A program made the position numbers and the translations under genes. Positions 26,262 through 35,751 of a stretch of DNA of 64,000 bases are shown here, piece after piece. Source of the DNA: CAVXXD01 sp963765625 (lineage in GTDB: Bacteria > Actinomycetota > Geothermincolia > Geothermincolales > Geothermincolaceae). The notes under the pieces were generated by a model, which did not search any database, was not told where the DNA came from, and saw nothing but the letters and a program-made list of their open reading frames with translations. The stretch is from positions 186,001 through 250,000 of the forward strand of contig CAVXXD010000009.1 in NCBI GenBank assembly GCA_963765625.1, in the 5' to 3' direction. Within the stretch, counting starts at the first letter, position 1. Every line of letters begins with the position of its first letter.

Positions 26262-27326
26262 GTGGGTGGACAGAGACGCGAGCTAAGACACATCGCCGTG
26301 CATTTCTTTTTATGCATGGTACTGACGCTGGTGTTTGCCGTTATCCCCCTCGGAGGCGCTGTGGGGGACTCGGTCAGCGACAAGAAGGCCCAGGCGGAGC
26401 AGGTAAAATCGCAGCTCCAGGCCAACCAGTCCGAGCTCAACCGGCTGACCGCGGCCCTCAACCAGACGGAGTCGCAACTGGCGTCGGTGGAGACGTACAT
26501 CGAACTCAACCAGGCGGAGCTGGAGGCGGCCGAGGCCGAACTGGCCAGGTACCAGGGCATCCTCAACGACCGCGTCAGGGCCATGTACATGGAAGGCAAC
26601 TCCAACGCCCTGGAAGTGATGCTGGACAGCTCCTCCTTCGACGATTTCATGAATTCCTACGACTACATGCGTATGATCGGCGACTACGACACGGACATGG
26701 TCAGCTCCACCCGCGACCTCATGGGCGAGATACAGACCAAACGCGCCGGCCTGGAAGATTCCAGGGCACAGTACGAGGCCCAGGCCGCTTCGCAGGCCTC
26801 CCAGCGCGGCGCCATCCAGGCCAAGCTGAGCGAGCAACAGGCCATCCTCAACGGCCTGGACTCCGAGCTTGCGTCCATGGTACAGCAGCAGACGACCAGC
26901 GGCGGCGGAGGCGGGGGCGGCTACATAACGATAGGCTCGGTCAACGGCCTCTACTTCCCGGTGGCCGGCCCCCACAGCTTCACCAACGACTGGGGTGCCC
27001 CCCGCAGCGTGGGCGGCGGCCACAAGGGGACCGACATCATGGCCAACTACGGTGTGCCCTGCGTGGCCATCACCAGCGGCAGCGTGGTGCAGAAATCAGG
27101 CAAAACCGCGGGCAACTACGTCTTCCTCTACGGCGACAACGGCCACACCTACTGGTACATGCACCTGCAAAGCTACGGGGCCACGGGGCACGTGTCAGCG
27201 GGAACCGTTATAGGCTACGTCGGCGACACCGGCAACGCGCGCGGCTGCCCCCACCTCCATTTCGAGTACCACCCCGGCGGCGGCTCGGCGGTCAACCCCT
27301 ATCCCCTACTGAAGGCAATCGACTGA
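26262..27326 (+). CDS. EnvC-like murein hydrolase activator, M23 peptidase domain
   Basis: About 354 residues. I choose the GTG at 26262 because GGAGGAAACGAC precedes it and it gives a short cytoplasmic start followed by the hydrophobic signal FFLCMVLTLVFAVIPLGG. Residues 45-230 are a long coiled coil (KKAQAEQVKSQLQANQSEL onward). After a glycine linker comes an M23 (LytM) domain with GGGHKGTDIMANYG and CPHLHFEYHP, retaining the HxxxD and HxH zinc ligands, so it may be an active endopeptidase rather than only an activator. It acts in the cell wall during division or remodelling. Confidence 0.88.
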   Translation: MGGQRRELRHIAVHFFLCMVLTLVFAVIPLGGAVGDSVSDKKAQAEQVKSQLQANQSELNRLTAALNQTESQLASVETYIELNQAELEAAEAELARYQGILNDRVRAMYMEGNSNALEVMLDSSSFDDFMNSYDYMRMIGDYDTDMVSSTRDLMGEIQTKRAGLEDSRAQYEAQAASQASQRGAIQAKLSEQQAILNGLDSELASMVQQQTTSGGGGGGGYITIGSVNGLYFPVAGPHSFTNDWGAPRSVGGGHKGTDIMANYGVPCVAITSGSVVQKSGKTAGNYVFLYGDNGHTYWYMHLQSYGATGHVSAGTVIGYVGDTGNARGCPHLHFEYHPGGGSAVNPYPLLKAID

Positions 27327-27415
27327 CGCTGCCGCCCGCTGAATCAAGTTGCCTTACTGGGGGTATAATAGAAATGGTGGTAGGCGGTTTATCCTGATGA
27401 TTGGGAGGTTGTAAC

Positions 27416-29197
27416 ATGAGCATGGAAACTCCGGAGAACCTCGTTGAGCTGTTCGAGAACAGTGTGTACAGTTACGGCTCGAACAAACTATTCGGCACCA
27501 AGAACGCGTCGGGCGAGTACGAGTGGGTCACCTACAGCCAGGTGGGAAAGCGCGTCGACGACCTGCGTGCCGGACTGGCCGCGGAGGGCATCGAAAAAGG
27601 CAGCACCATAGGGCTGATCGCCAACAACCGCGTCGAATGGGCCGTCGCGGCTTTCGCCACCTACGGGCTGGGGTGCAGGTTCGTGCCCATGTACGAGGCG
27701 GAGCTCGCCGCCACCTGGCAGTACATCATCAACGACAGCGGTATCGTCGCGCTGTTCGTCTCCAAGCCGGAGATCCTGGCGAAGGTCAACAGCTTCCGGG
27801 ACAAGGTGCCCGGTCTGAAGAAGACGTTCCTCTTAGACGGTGAGGGCGCCGAGACCATGGCGGCTCTGGAGGCGAAGGGCCGGGAGAACCCCGTTCCCAG
27901 CGTCAAGCCGGACAGCCCGGACGAGATAGCCGTCCTCATCTACACCTCCGGCACCACCGGGGAACCCAAGGGCGTGCTCCTCTCGCACGGCAACCTCACC
28001 ACCAACGTCATCGACGCCCACGGGTGCTTCCCCGACTACAGCCAGAACGACCGCAGCCTGGCCATTCTGCCCTGGGCGCATTCCTACGGCCTGACGGCCG
28101 ACCTCAACCACTTCACCCACCTCGGGGGCTCCATCGCCCTGGTGGGCAGCATCGAGACCATCGGCGAGGACATGAAGAAGGCGCAGCCGACGGCACTGAT
28201 CGCCGTACCCCGCATATTCAACCGGGTCTACGAAGTGATCTGGTCCAAGGTGAAAGAAGAGGGCGGCCTGCCCGAGAAGCTCTTCCACATGGCCGTGGAC
28301 ACCGCGAAAAAGAAACGCGAGCTGGCGGCGGAGGGAAAGAGCAGCGGCGGAGTAAACCTCAAGTTCAAGCTGCTCGACGGGGTAGTGTTCAAGAAAGTCC
28401 GCGCCCAGTTCGGCGGGAACCTCAAGGCGGCCATCACCGGGAGCGCCATGATGAACCCGGAGATCGCCCAGTTCTTCTTCGATATCGGGATCCCCACCTA
28501 CGACTGCTACGGGCTCACCGAGACGTCGCCGGCGGTGACCATGAACTGCCCCGCCCATTTCAAGATCGGCACGGTAGGCTCCCCCATCGCCAACTGCAAG
28601 TTGGTCATTGACAGGTCGGTGACCGGAACGGACGAAGAGGACGGGGAGATCATCGTCTACGGCCCCATGGTCATGAAGGGGTATCACAACAAGCCCGAAG
28701 CGACGGCTCAGGTGATGACCGAAGACGGCGGCTTCCGCACGGGAGACGTCGGCAGGCTGGACTCAGACGGTTTCCTCAAGATAACCGGCAGGATCAAAGA
28801 GCAGTACAAGCTGCTCAACGGCAAGTACGTCTTCCCGGCTTCTATGGAAGAAGACATAACCCTCGACTCGCTGGTGGCCAACGCCATGGTCTACGGCGAA
28901 GGCCGGGACTTCAACGTCTGCCTGGTGATACCCGACTTCGAGGCGGTCGCCAAGCTGACCGGCAAGAGCAACGACCCCGAGGCGCTCCTGGCCGACCGGG
29001 AGGTCACCAAGATGATCGAGGACCGCGTCGTCGAGGCGCTCAAGGCAAAATACGGCAGCTACGAGGTACCAAAGAAGTTCGTCTTCCTGACCGAGGACTT
29101 CAGCCTCGAGAACGGCACGCTCACCCAGACCCTGAAACTGAAGCGCCGCGCCGTGGTCGGCAAGTACAGCGAAGAGATAGATTCAGCCTACAAGTAA
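27416..29197 (+). CDS. Long-chain acyl-CoA synthetase (AMP-forming)
   Basis: 593 residues from the ATG at 27416, which follows GGGAGGTTGTAAC. The adenylate-forming signature IYTSGTTGEPKGVLLSHGN is intact, with YDCYGLTETSP (A5) and RTGDVGRLDSDGFLKITGR (A7-A8). The terminal domain has the ACSBG/FACL-like ending NGTLTQTLKLKRR, which carries the catalytic-lysine region. It activates fatty or other carboxylic acids to CoA thioesters. Its last 10 bases overlap the end of the convergent hypB-like gene. Confidence 0.9.
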   Translation: MSMETPENLVELFENSVYSYGSNKLFGTKNASGEYEWVTYSQVGKRVDDLRAGLAAEGIEKGSTIGLIANNRVEWAVAAFATYGLGCRFVPMYEAELAATWQYIINDSGIVALFVSKPEILAKVNSFRDKVPGLKKTFLLDGEGAETMAALEAKGRENPVPSVKPDSPDEIAVLIYTSGTTGEPKGVLLSHGNLTTNVIDAHGCFPDYSQNDRSLAILPWAHSYGLTADLNHFTHLGGSIALVGSIETIGEDMKKAQPTALIAVPRIFNRVYEVIWSKVKEEGGLPEKLFHMAVDTAKKKRELAAEGKSSGGVNLKFKLLDGVVFKKVRAQFGGNLKAAITGSAMMNPEIAQFFFDIGIPTYDCYGLTETSPAVTMNCPAHFKIGTVGSPIANCKLVIDRSVTGTDEEDGEIIVYGPMVMKGYHNKPEATAQVMTEDGGFRTGDVGRLDSDGFLKITGRIKEQYKLLNGKYVFPASMEEDITLDSLVANAMVYGEGRDFNVCLVIPDFEAVAKLTGKSNDPEALLADREVTKMIEDRVVEALKAKYGSYEVPKKFVFLTEDFSLENGTLTQTLKLKRRAVVGKYSEEIDSAYK

Positions 29198-29847
29198 GCC
29201 CTGGCGCGCAGCCAGTCCGTCCAGGCATCGAAACCCTCTCCCGTCTTGGCGGAGAGGGAGAAGACGGCTATATCGGGGTTGAGTTTCCTGGCGTAAGCTT
29301 CGACCTTCTCCATATCGAAGTCGAACAGCTCCGCGCAGTCGATCTTGTTGATGATCATGGCATCGACGATGCTGAACATAAGCGGGTACTTGAGAGGTTT
29401 GTCGTGCCCCTCGCAGATACTCAGGATCATGACGTTGAGCGTGGCGCCGGTATCGAACTCGGCCGGGCAGACCAGGTTTCCCACGTTTTCAAGGATGACC
29501 AGATCAAGATCTTCCGTTTCCATCTCGTTTAAGCCCTGTTCCGTCATCCCGGCGTCGAGGTGACACATCCCCCCGGTATGCAACTGGATCACGCGGACCC
29601 CGGTTTCGGCGACCCTGACCGCGTCGACGTCGGAGTCGATGTCTGCTTCCATGACGCCTATCCTCATCTCATCCTTCAGGGTGTCGATGGTCCTCATCAC
29701 CGTCATAGTCTTGCCCGAGCCGGGAGAGGACATCAGGTTGAGAAGACAGGTCTTCTCCTGCTCCAGCCTCTTTCTGAGCGCTTCGGCGGCTTTATCGTTG
29801 TTGTCTAGCACGCTCTTCTTTATCTCGATGATACGGACCTTATCCAT
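29188..29847 (-). CDS. hypB: Hydrogenase nickel-incorporation GTPase HypB
   Basis: 219 residues with P-loop MSSPGSGKTMTVM, the metal/switch region GMCHLDAGM, G3-like LDLVILENVGNLVCPAEFD, and NKID for guanine recognition. The N-terminal histidine-rich nickel store of some HypB proteins is absent. It loads nickel into [NiFe]-hydrogenase (or another nickel enzyme) with HypA. Its ATG overlaps the end of hypA by 8 bases. No hydrogenase structural genes lie in the visible segment. Confidence 0.93.
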   Translation of the reverse strand: MDKVRIIEIKKSVLDNNDKAAEALRKRLEQEKTCLLNLMSSPGSGKTMTVMRTIDTLKDEMRIGVMEADIDSDVDAVRVAETGVRVIQLHTGGMCHLDAGMTEQGLNEMETEDLDLVILENVGNLVCPAEFDTGATLNVMILSICEGHDKPLKYPLMFSIVDAMIINKIDCAELFDFDMEKVEAYARKLNPDIAVFSLSAKTGEGFDAWTDWLRARAYL

Positions 29848-30205
29848 GTGCCTCCTCCGCTCGCCCCTCTATGGCGATCTCCTTTACGAACAGGCCCCGG
29901 CCATCGATCACGTCACACCGCTCACTTCCGCAATCCGGGCACCTGAAATCAGTTCTGGTGGGGTTGTAAGTCGTCCCGCAATCCGTGCAGAAGACGCTGG
30001 CCTCGACGGTCTCTATCACCAGTTCGGCCCCTTCGAGCATGGTCCCCTCGATGACGGTGGGATAAAACTCATGAAGATAACGGGGTTCGATCCCGCTTAT
30101 CTCTCCGAGCTGCAAGACGACTTTAAGCACCCTGGCGGCGTTGTTGTTGACGGCGAACTCCTCCGCCATCTCCACGAAACTTACTACAATGCCCATCTCG
30201 TGCAT
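29840..30205 (-). CDS. hypA: Hydrogenase maturation nickel metallochaperone HypA
   Basis: 121 residues starting MHEMGIV, with the N-terminal Met-His-Glu nickel site. The zinc ribbon is made of CTDCG and CPDCGSE, 19 residues apart. It delivers nickel to HypB and the hydrogenase large subunit. It follows the large Fe-S/flavin oxidoreductase by 9 bases and overlaps hypB, so the three are one operon. Confidence 0.93.
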   Translation of the reverse strand: MHEMGIVVSFVEMAEEFAVNNNAARVLKVVLQLGEISGIEPRYLHEFYPTVIEGTMLEGAELVIETVEASVFCTDCGTTYNPTRTDFRCPDCGSERCDVIDGRGLFVKEIAIEGRAEEAHG

Positions 30206-30214
30206 TTGGAGTCC

Positions 30215-32887
30215 TTACTTGTTTACCAGATTCTTCGCGCCCTTAGCCATGATGCGCCCCGCGCGGCCTACCGCATATTTCACGGTCCGGGCATAGAACT
30301 CCGGCCAGGTCGGGGCAGGATCGGTCTCTCCGACTCTTTCCAGGTGGATGGCGTCGAAGTCGCATTGCCGGGTGCAGACGCCGCACCCGATGCATTTATT
30401 TTCGTCGACGATACTGAGGCCGCAACTCATGCAGCGTTCCGCCTCGATCCTGACCTGCTCTTCGGTGAGCCCCAGGCGCAGGTCCGTGAACGTATCCCTG
30501 GCCGCGGCGGCATCGACCGCCGCCGTCTTCTGCCTGGGGGCGCGGTCCCATCCCGAGGTATCGAGGTTCTCTTTGTCGAGCGCTTTAAATTCTCGTTCCC
30601 GGCAGTTGAAAAGATTCCTCCCCAGCAGGTAGCGACTGATGGATTGCGCGCCCTGCTTCCCCAGGGCGATGGCGTCGATGGCGAACTTGGGGCCGGTGAC
30701 CACGTCGCCGCCGGAAAATACGTCGGGGGCGGCCGTCTGGTAGGAGACGTCGGCCACCTTGATCCTGCCCTGCTTGTCGAATTCCAGCTTCTCCCCCTTG
30801 GGTACGTCGCCCCAGTCGATCACCTGGCCGACGGCGAGAAGCACATTGGAGGCTTCCACGGTGACGGTCTCGCTCTCGTCGTACTTCGGCGCGAACCGGC
30901 CGTTGTCGAATACCGATACGCATTTCTTGAGCTCGACGGTTTTGACCTTTCCGTTGCCGGCGACAATGCGCTTCGGCCCCCAGCCGTTGTTGAGCACGAC
31001 GCCCTCTTCCCTGGCTTCTTCCTGCTCCTCGGTCAGGGCGGGCATCTCTTCGGCACTTTCGAGGCAGTAGAGGTTGACGGATGAAGCGCCCGCGCGGACA
31101 GCGGTCCTGGCGACGTCTATGGCCACGTTCCCGCCACCGATCACGACGACAGGGCCTTCAAGCTTGAAGCTATGGTCAAGGTTTACAGTACGTAGAAAAT
31201 CCACGCCGTTGATGACACCGTCCAGCTCTTCCCCCTCGAGGCCGAGAGACGCGCCCTTCTGGGCTCCGATGGCAATGTAGAACGCCTTGAAGCCCTGTTC
31301 GCGGAGTTGCCGGATGGTGAAGTCCCGGCCGATCTCCACGCCGGTCCGAAACTCTATGCCCAACACCCTGAGGATATCGATCTCCGCGTTGATAACCTCA
31401 CGGCTCAGGCGGAAAGAGGGGATGCCCATGGTCAGCATGCCGCCGAGCATCTTCTCCTTCTCGAACACGGTAACCTCAAATCCCTCGACCGCCAGGTAGT
31501 AGGCGCAGGAAAGGCCAGCCGGACCGGAACCGATTACCGCCACCTTATTGCCGGCCTTCTGTTTCGGATCGTACCTCCGGTCGATCTCGGGTATGTACCG
31601 GACACCGGCGTCGAGGTCCTGGTCGGCGATGAACATCTTGATGGCGTCGATAGCCAGCGACTCGTCGATGGTGCCGCGCGTGCACTCGTCTTCACAAGGA
31701 TGCGGGCATATCCTCCCACAGACGGCCGGGAAGGGGTTGTCTTCCTTGATCAGGGCCAGCGCTTCGGTGTACTTGCCCTCCGCCGCGTTCCGGATGTAGC
31801 CCTGGACGGAGATGTGCGCGGGGCACTTCGTCTTACAGGGGGCGGTGCCCCGGTTGGTCACTATGGTCCTGGCCCGGTAGTCGTTATCCCACTTCTTCCT
31901 GCCCCAGGGCGTGTCGTACGAGGTCTCGTACTCGTCAACCTGCTCTTCCCGCGACTTGCACAGGGCGTCGCCCAGCCTGATGGCGTTGGTCGGGCAGATG
32001 TCTACGCATCCTCCGCAGGCCACGCATTTCTCTTCGTCTATCCTGGCCCGGAAATTGGAGGGCGAGATGGCGCCGCCGCCGTATTGCCGGTTGACCCGGA
32101 ACCCGCTGCAGGAACAGCCACAGCAGTTGCAGATATAGGAAGAGTGGCCGATTCCTTCGGTGGCGAAGACGTTGTGTACCAGGCCTGCTTCCTCGGCCCT
32201 GTTCAGCACCTCGATAGCTTCTTCCTTGGTGATCCTTTTGCCCCTTCCGGTCTTCTCGTAGTATTCGGCATGGGGACCGAGCTGGAGGCAGATGTTCTCG
32301 ATGGGATGGTCGCATCCCGTTCCCATCAGTTTCATGGCATACCGGCAGGCACAGTCCGCGACCGTGTACATGTCCACGTCGTCGATGAAGGTCATTACAT
32401 CCTCGAAGGAGAGGATCATGGGCTGCGCCACCACCTCCTGCCGGACGGGGACCACTTTCATAATGCCGCCGTCGACCCGCCCGAGGTTCCTGGTCAGCCA
32501 GGCCACTTCCGCGGGGGCCTTGACGAACAGTTCGGCCATCTCCTTGTCCATGGTGCGGTAGTCCATCTGGTACTCGTACACGCCGGGGATGAAGGGGACA
32601 AGGCGGTAGTAGGGTTCTCCGTGGACGAAATGCGGGAAGATGGTGCCGTGGTCCGCCATGTTCCACAGCATCCCGGCGACCTCTTCCTCCGGCTGGCCGG
32701 TTTTTTTCGCCAGGTCCGCTGCGGATATGGGCGTTCGGGTCAGGTGCATCCCCAGCTCGCACTCTTCCTCGGAGATGAGCTTCCGGAGCATCTTCGTCCA
32801 GACCGAATTCTCCATTATCGGCCCGAAACAGACACCTCCCCTGAAGCTGATGTGATTTGCAAACCTGGCGTGACTACTTCTGGCCAT
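30215..32887 (-). CDS. Large NfnB/GltD-like Fe-S flavoprotein oxidoreductase
   Basis: 890 residues; the ATG at 32887 follows CAGGAGGTTCTG. Domains in order: an N-terminal winged-helix-like region (about 30-115); a cysteine-rich segment with CACRYAMK and CNCCGCSCSGF; a ferredoxin motif CVACGGCVDICPT; a GltD-type N-terminal Fe-S domain (CKTKCP, CGRICPHPCEDEC); a pyridine nucleotide-disulfide oxidoreductase module with FAD motif IGSGPAGLSCAYYLA and NADPH motif VIGGGNVAIDVARTA; and a C-terminal ferredoxin domain (CMSCGL, CIGCGVCTRQCDFDAI). It probably moves electrons between NAD(P)H and ferredoxin or a partner hydrogenase, and sits in an operon with hypA-hypB. Confidence 0.9.
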   Translation of the reverse strand: MARSSHARFANHISFRGGVCFGPIMENSVWTKMLRKLISEEECELGMHLTRTPISAADLAKKTGQPEEEVAGMLWNMADHGTIFPHFVHGEPYYRLVPFIPGVYEYQMDYRTMDKEMAELFVKAPAEVAWLTRNLGRVDGGIMKVVPVRQEVVAQPMILSFEDVMTFIDDVDMYTVADCACRYAMKLMGTGCDHPIENICLQLGPHAEYYEKTGRGKRITKEEAIEVLNRAEEAGLVHNVFATEGIGHSSYICNCCGCSCSGFRVNRQYGGGAISPSNFRARIDEEKCVACGGCVDICPTNAIRLGDALCKSREEQVDEYETSYDTPWGRKKWDNDYRARTIVTNRGTAPCKTKCPAHISVQGYIRNAAEGKYTEALALIKEDNPFPAVCGRICPHPCEDECTRGTIDESLAIDAIKMFIADQDLDAGVRYIPEIDRRYDPKQKAGNKVAVIGSGPAGLSCAYYLAVEGFEVTVFEKEKMLGGMLTMGIPSFRLSREVINAEIDILRVLGIEFRTGVEIGRDFTIRQLREQGFKAFYIAIGAQKGASLGLEGEELDGVINGVDFLRTVNLDHSFKLEGPVVVIGGGNVAIDVARTAVRAGASSVNLYCLESAEEMPALTEEQEEAREEGVVLNNGWGPKRIVAGNGKVKTVELKKCVSVFDNGRFAPKYDESETVTVEASNVLLAVGQVIDWGDVPKGEKLEFDKQGRIKVADVSYQTAAPDVFSGGDVVTGPKFAIDAIALGKQGAQSISRYLLGRNLFNCREREFKALDKENLDTSGWDRAPRQKTAAVDAAAARDTFTDLRLGLTEEQVRIEAERCMSCGLSIVDENKCIGCGVCTRQCDFDAIHLERVGETDPAPTWPEFYARTVKYAVGRAGRIMAKGAKNLVNK

Positions 32888-33045
32888 CAGAACCTCCTGT
32901 CGCGAATCTGCAACGTTGAATGCCTCGACGTTATTTCGACTGTTAATCCGCCTAGATTATAGAAAGAAACGGCTTGGGCGGGCGTGGTCTGTCTATTGTC
33001 GACTAAGGGTGATTGCAGGTCCATGCCGGGCTACTCTCCTTTTTC

Positions 33046-34107
33046 TTACCTGAGCATCATCTTCTCGAAGATGATGCTTCCGGCGGCGCGCTCGTGCACG
33101 CCCTCCAGGTCCACGGTCAACTCCAGGCCGGCGTGGAAATCGTAATAGAAGGGCCTGGCGAAGAGGCGGATGAAGGGGCGCTTCCACCGGGAAAAGTTAA
33201 CCAGCATGTCCAGGGCGTCCAGCAACTCCACGTCGCGCAGCGCCAGGTGCACGTCGCCTGCTTCGGTATGCCAGTGCCAGTCGAGCAGTTCGGGGTAGGT
33301 TTTGTGAGCCGGCCCCTTGACGACGTCGCGGGTCAGAAGGGTCAGGGGTTCCGCCTCGTCGGTGAGCATCCGGTCTCCCTTCGCCAGAAAGAAATGGGGG
33401 GTCTTCTTCGGACCGCCGGGACCGGAAGCCTTGCGGTCGGTGAGCATAGAGAATACCAGGGTGAAGTCACCGACGTGTCCCCTGCCCCAGTACCAGTGAT
33501 CGAGATACGTCCCCAGGGCGATGTTGGCCCAGTTGTGGTCGTGGTAGCAGGTGCCCTTGAGCGCTCGGGTCTCGCCGTCGACGGTGAGGGTTCCCTCGAC
33601 GGTCCCGTGCGGCACCGGAACCACCCAGCCGGACCAGAGCGTCTTTTCCGCGTTGATGAAACTGAGCCCGAGGTGCGGGCGCCAGGCCGGCGCGCGGCGC
33701 TCGAAAGCGAGGTCGAGCACCATCCCTTCACCTTCGTTGTGGATCTCGTAACGGTCGATGTCGCCCTTCCAGCGGTTAGGCCCGATTTTCACGTCGCAGG
33801 TCTCGGTGGAAGAAGAGAACTCCGCCGGGGCATACTCTATGACCACCTTGCGCTTCCTGCCGTCCTTGCTTTTGATGGTGGTCGATACGCTCGGGGTCAG
33901 GGGCGGCTTGAGTACCTTCTTTTCCTTGGTTTTATAGAGGATCACGATGGCCGTCCCGTCCTCGAAGATGGAGTCAAAGTACCACCACTCGAAGGCATCC
34001 TCGCGCCCGTTGGTCCGGTAGCCGTCCTCCCACGGCTCCATGGGAAGGGAGGCATCGGCCGGCAGGGTGGCCGCGCTGTGCCGGTGCAAGTCGGGGCTGT
34101 CACTCAT
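33046..34107 (-). CDS. CrtC/AttH-like lipocalin-fold protein
   Basis: 353 residues. The ATG at 34107 (GGAAAGGAACG upstream) leaves 14 bases after the fucosidase stop; a longer reading would overlap that gene. Family landmarks are AFEWWYFDSIFEDGT, GTCYHDHNWANIALGTYLDHWYWG and VVKGPAHKTYPELLDWHWH, typical of the carotenoid 1,2-hydratase (CrtC)/AttH superfamily with a double lipocalin fold. No signal peptide. CrtC hydrates terminal double bonds of acyclic carotenoids; many homologues have no known substrate. It is the only protein outside the 0.5-12.8 kb cluster that points to isoprenoid chemistry. Confidence 0.8.
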   Translation of the reverse strand: MSDSPDLHRHSAATLPADASLPMEPWEDGYRTNGREDAFEWWYFDSIFEDGTAIVILYKTKEKKVLKPPLTPSVSTTIKSKDGRKRKVVIEYAPAEFSSSTETCDVKIGPNRWKGDIDRYEIHNEGEGMVLDLAFERRAPAWRPHLGLSFINAEKTLWSGWVVPVPHGTVEGTLTVDGETRALKGTCYHDHNWANIALGTYLDHWYWGRGHVGDFTLVFSMLTDRKASGPGGPKKTPHFFLAKGDRMLTDEAEPLTLLTRDVVKGPAHKTYPELLDWHWHTEAGDVHLALRDVELLDALDMLVNFSRWKRPFIRLFARPFYYDFHAGLELTVDLEGVHERAAGSIIFEKMMLR

Positions 34108-34121
34108 GGGCGTTCCTTTCC

Positions 34122-35591
34122 CTAAAGAGCCAGAGGCTCGGGGGTTAGCTTGAGGCTGATGGCGGGGCCGTCCGGCAGACGGCGGGCGAAACGTATCTTT
34201 ATGCCGCTGCCGTCCTGCTCCCACTCGAGCGGCTCACCCTGGGCCACGCTCTGGCCCAGCAGCTCTACCCGCATCCCCTCGGGAGCCCGCAGGGACTCGA
34301 TGGAAACTTCCTCGCTTCGAGGCACTTCCATCAAGATGGCGTAGAGGGCATCCGCCTTGCGAGTGAAGCGCACTTCCTGCCCCTCGGCCGTCCGCCCTTC
34401 GGCCCTGGTCCACGGCCGCGTGCCGTAGATGGCCTCGCCGTTAGCCGCCAGCCACGCGCCGACCCCCTTGATCCGGTCGACCTGGACCTCGGGGATCTGG
34501 CCCCCGGGCTTCGGGCCTACGTTGAGCAGGAGGTTGCCGTTTTTACTGACGATGTCCACCAGCAGCCGCACCAGCTTGGGAACGCTTATGAAATCCTCGG
34601 GCACTTCCTGCCGGTTGTACCCGAAGGATTTGCCGATGCCCCTGACGCACTCCCACTTCTCCTGGTTGATTTCAGCGAAGGTGGCGTACTCGGGCGTCAC
34701 GTAGTCGTGGTGGACCGTGCCCTGGCTGGTTATCCCCCGCAGCCAGAGGCGCGTGGCATAGCGGTTGACCCACTGCCGGAGGCCGGGCGTGAACAGGAAG
34801 GGTTTGGCCCACCCGGGGGTCTGCCCCCAGCGGTCGTTGACCACCCCGTCCGGCGTCTTGTTGTAGAAGTCGGCGAAGAGCTGGTTGAGGTTGACCTTGT
34901 CGGGGTAGCCGATATCGCTCCAGAGCAGCGAGGGGTCGTACCGGTCGATCAGCTCGTACCAGTGGGAGGTGGCGTATTCGCGGTACTCGCGGGAGGTGGG
35001 GATACGGGCGAGGCACATGGCCATGTCGGTCATGGGCTTGGGGGTGAAGGTCCAGTCGTAGGGGCTGGAGTAGTAGAAGCCCATACGCATCCCCCGCGCC
35101 TTGACTTCTTCTGTAAGCTCTCCCGCTATGTCCCGCGAGGCATGCAGCTCCGGCCGCATGGGGTTGAGGTGCTTACTCGGCCAGAGCAGAAACCCATCGT
35201 GGTGCTTGGTGACCAGCACCACGTACCTGGCTCCCACCGAGCGGAAGAGGTCCGCCCAACCCGCGGGGTCCCAGGCGCCGAGAGCCCGGTTGAAATCCTC
35301 GGTGAAGCGGTAATAGTCGAAGCCCTCACCGTAGGTCTTCCTGTGATACTCGTTGGCGGGGCTGCCCTTGATCCGCAGAGAGTTGAGATACCACTCGGAA
35401 TAGGGCTGGTTGGCGAGCATGGCCCTGGCGCCCTCGTTTCTCAGGATGTCCAGGATGTCACCCTTGTCCGTGGGCGCGAAAGCCGGCATGCAGGAAGGCG
35501 TCCAGTGGATGAAGATGCCGAACTTGGCGTCGTGGTACCATTCCGGGACGGGGTGTGAGTCTACCGATTCCTTGGTGGGCTGGTATTCCAT
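34122..35591 (-). CDS. GH29 alpha-L-fucosidase
   Basis: 489 residues, without an evident signal peptide, so probably cytoplasmic. GH29 landmarks are YHDAKFGIFIHW, VLVTKHHDGFLLWPS, and the nucleophile region DPSLLWSDIGYPD, where the WSD aspartate is the expected catalytic base. NGNLLLNVGPKPGGQIPE closes the TIM barrel, followed by a small beta-sandwich. GGGGAGGCAGAC precedes the ATG. It releases alpha-linked fucose from glycans. The following CrtC-like gene starts 14 bases later, so the two are likely co-transcribed, with no obvious functional link. Confidence 0.92.
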   Translation of the reverse strand: MEYQPTKESVDSHPVPEWYHDAKFGIFIHWTPSCMPAFAPTDKGDILDILRNEGARAMLANQPYSEWYLNSLRIKGSPANEYHRKTYGEGFDYYRFTEDFNRALGAWDPAGWADLFRSVGARYVVLVTKHHDGFLLWPSKHLNPMRPELHASRDIAGELTEEVKARGMRMGFYYSSPYDWTFTPKPMTDMAMCLARIPTSREYREYATSHWYELIDRYDPSLLWSDIGYPDKVNLNQLFADFYNKTPDGVVNDRWGQTPGWAKPFLFTPGLRQWVNRYATRLWLRGITSQGTVHHDYVTPEYATFAEINQEKWECVRGIGKSFGYNRQEVPEDFISVPKLVRLLVDIVSKNGNLLLNVGPKPGGQIPEVQVDRIKGVGAWLAANGEAIYGTRPWTRAEGRTAEGQEVRFTRKADALYAILMEVPRSEEVSIESLRAPEGMRVELLGQSVAQGEPLEWEQDGSGIKIRFARRLPDGPAISLKLTPEPLAL

Positions 35592-35751
35592 GTCTGCCTC
35601 CCCTCTTTATATAAATACTTTACCACGCTCACATACCGCCCAAGTCATCTTATTAACTTCTTAATATTATATATCTTTGCTATGTTTTATGTTATTATCA
35701 TTCCGTATTGTGATTGAGGTTTGCGTTGGAACCAGAAAGAAAGGAGATCCG

